Source of the DNA: Rotaria sordida
Taxonomy: Eukaryota; Rotifera; Eurotatoria; Philodinida; Philodinidae
Reading direction: 5' to 3'
DNA length: 64,000 nt
NCBI GenBank assembly: GCA_905250125.1
Contig: CAJNOL010001103.1
Span: 1-64,000, forward strand
In this document: positions 63,301-64,000 of the stretch, piece after piece
How the letters are laid out: every line of letters starts with the position of its first letter
Numbering within the stretch: position 1 is the stretch's first letter
Position numbers and translations under genes: made by a program
The notes under the pieces: generated by a model
What the model saw: the letters and a program-made list of their open reading frames with translations, nothing else
Database searches by the model: none
Told to the model about the DNA's origin: nothing

Positions 63301-64000
63301 AAGAAGATTCTCTTTTGATTATAGAATTCTTACAAAAAGAAAAAGAATTGTAAATTGTAATTATTTTTAGCTAAGTATCTCGAAAACTATCACACTGATA
63401 ATACATTACAGGTACTACTCAAATATTTAAGTATAGTTATAAATGAGATCAATCTATTTTAATCTTGATTCTAGTAAGCCGAAAATTTGAAGTACTTTAT
63501 TAATCGATTTCGAAAAGACTTGCAAATTATCCTATTTCTAATATTCTCTTCGAATTTGCTCAATCAGACATTAAAAAATTCTTTTATATAATATATTACT
63601 TTATTCACAAGAAGACCTCATTAAAAAGTTTCCGGTTGTTTCTTTTAATAGCAACAAAAGCTAATAGTCATCTTAATGATTCTTACCGGAAACAGTCCAA
63701 AAAGATTTTCTTAATACACAACAACTCACTGATGTTTCTCTTAGAAAATACATTCGAATAATAACAAAATCAGTATTTATTCATAATTATTCTAATAATT
63801 CTTTATTAATCATTATAAAACTATTTTAAATTTTGATTAATATCAATAATTCTTCTATTTTATTTTTATTTAGACATTGGGCATCTTTACGAAATTTAGT
63901 TGTATCACTTTTGAGTAGTATGCGATCTATTGTCAGTTTACTATTTCTTCTATTCTTATTCATTCTTATATTTGCATTATTGGGCATGCAATTATTTGGT
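60313..64000 (+). CDS. Voltage-gated calcium channel alpha1, Cav2 type (5' part, 17 exons, runs off window)
   Basis: Exons: 60313-60545, 60611-60716, 60772-60911, 60990-61090, 61146-61301, 61543-61566, 61634-61684, 61749-61939, 62005-62108, 62170-62285, 62364-62423, 62476-62559, 62607-62703, 62768-62895, 62962-63074, 63129-63241, 63874-end. All phases agree; 648 residues are encoded. Domain I is complete: S1 [21 protein letters not shown]4 [19 protein letters not shown], pore CITMEGW with selectivity Glu326. The I-II linker carries the beta-subunit site [18 protein letters not shown] (about 391-408). Domain II runs through S4 ([17 protein letters not shown]) into S5 LLGMQLFG. The sequence resembles insect cacophony/vertebrate Cav2.1-2.3, presynaptic channels triggering transmitter release. 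Exon 6 is a 24 nt microexon. The last visible intron (63242-63873) is unusually long for this gene. Confidence 0.95.

Overview
The window is AT-rich eukaryotic DNA. Its genes are split by mostly 50-90 bp GT-AG introns, its intergenic stretches are long, and it holds many diverged mobile elements. Gene content (animal Cav2 channel, rhodopsin-family GPCRs, DNAJC3, THOC7, ZnT) marks a metazoan. The AT-rich codon usage, compact introns, a degenerate Penelope-like element without a visible GIY-YIG domain, and GPCR duplicates suggest a bdelloid rotifer, possibly Rotaria-like. The organism is inferred, not proven. A run of 100 Ns at 37308-37407 is an assembly gap.

Layout. 83-4880: THOC7 (3 exons, two introns of over 1 kb, each carrying a mobile or palindromic element) and a FAM210/DUF1279 mitochondrial protein, both on the plus strand. 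4881-12181: gene-free DNA with two long imperfect palindromes. 12182-17733: a compact block of an SLC30A zinc transporter (minus), DNAJC3/p58IPK (plus) and the V-ATPase proteolipid c'' (minus). The first two are divergent and the last two converge on nearly shared polyadenylation signals. 20564-24541: a 12-exon coiled-coil protein (minus), probably cytoskeletal or ciliary, not identified. 24542-41974: a repeat-rich desert with three more palindromes (one carrying a nested insertion), a Penelope-like element broken only by stop codons, the gap and a GPCR tail fragment. 41975-46420: an intact two-exon GPCR, a mobile-element-like block containing a possible small spliced ORF, and a decayed copy of the GPCR. 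46421-60312: mostly gene-free, with a tRNA-like relic, an orphan coding exon at 51513, an element whose inverted arms are minisatellites, and one more palindrome. 60313-64000: the 5' 17 exons of a Cav2 (cacophony-like) calcium-channel alpha1 gene running off the window.

The genes are unrelated housekeeping or neuronal genes and do not form a pathway. The most unusual property is the number of long imperfect palindromes, roughly ten in 64 kb and several inside introns. At least two appear to share a family. The most distinctive single items are the Foldback-like element at 54700-55721, the nested insertion in a palindrome arm at 31457-32219, the Penelope-like element with a palindromic leader, and the possible small gene inside the 44-45 kb element. 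All splice sites, reading frames and repeats were read by eye; no alignment or database search was run.
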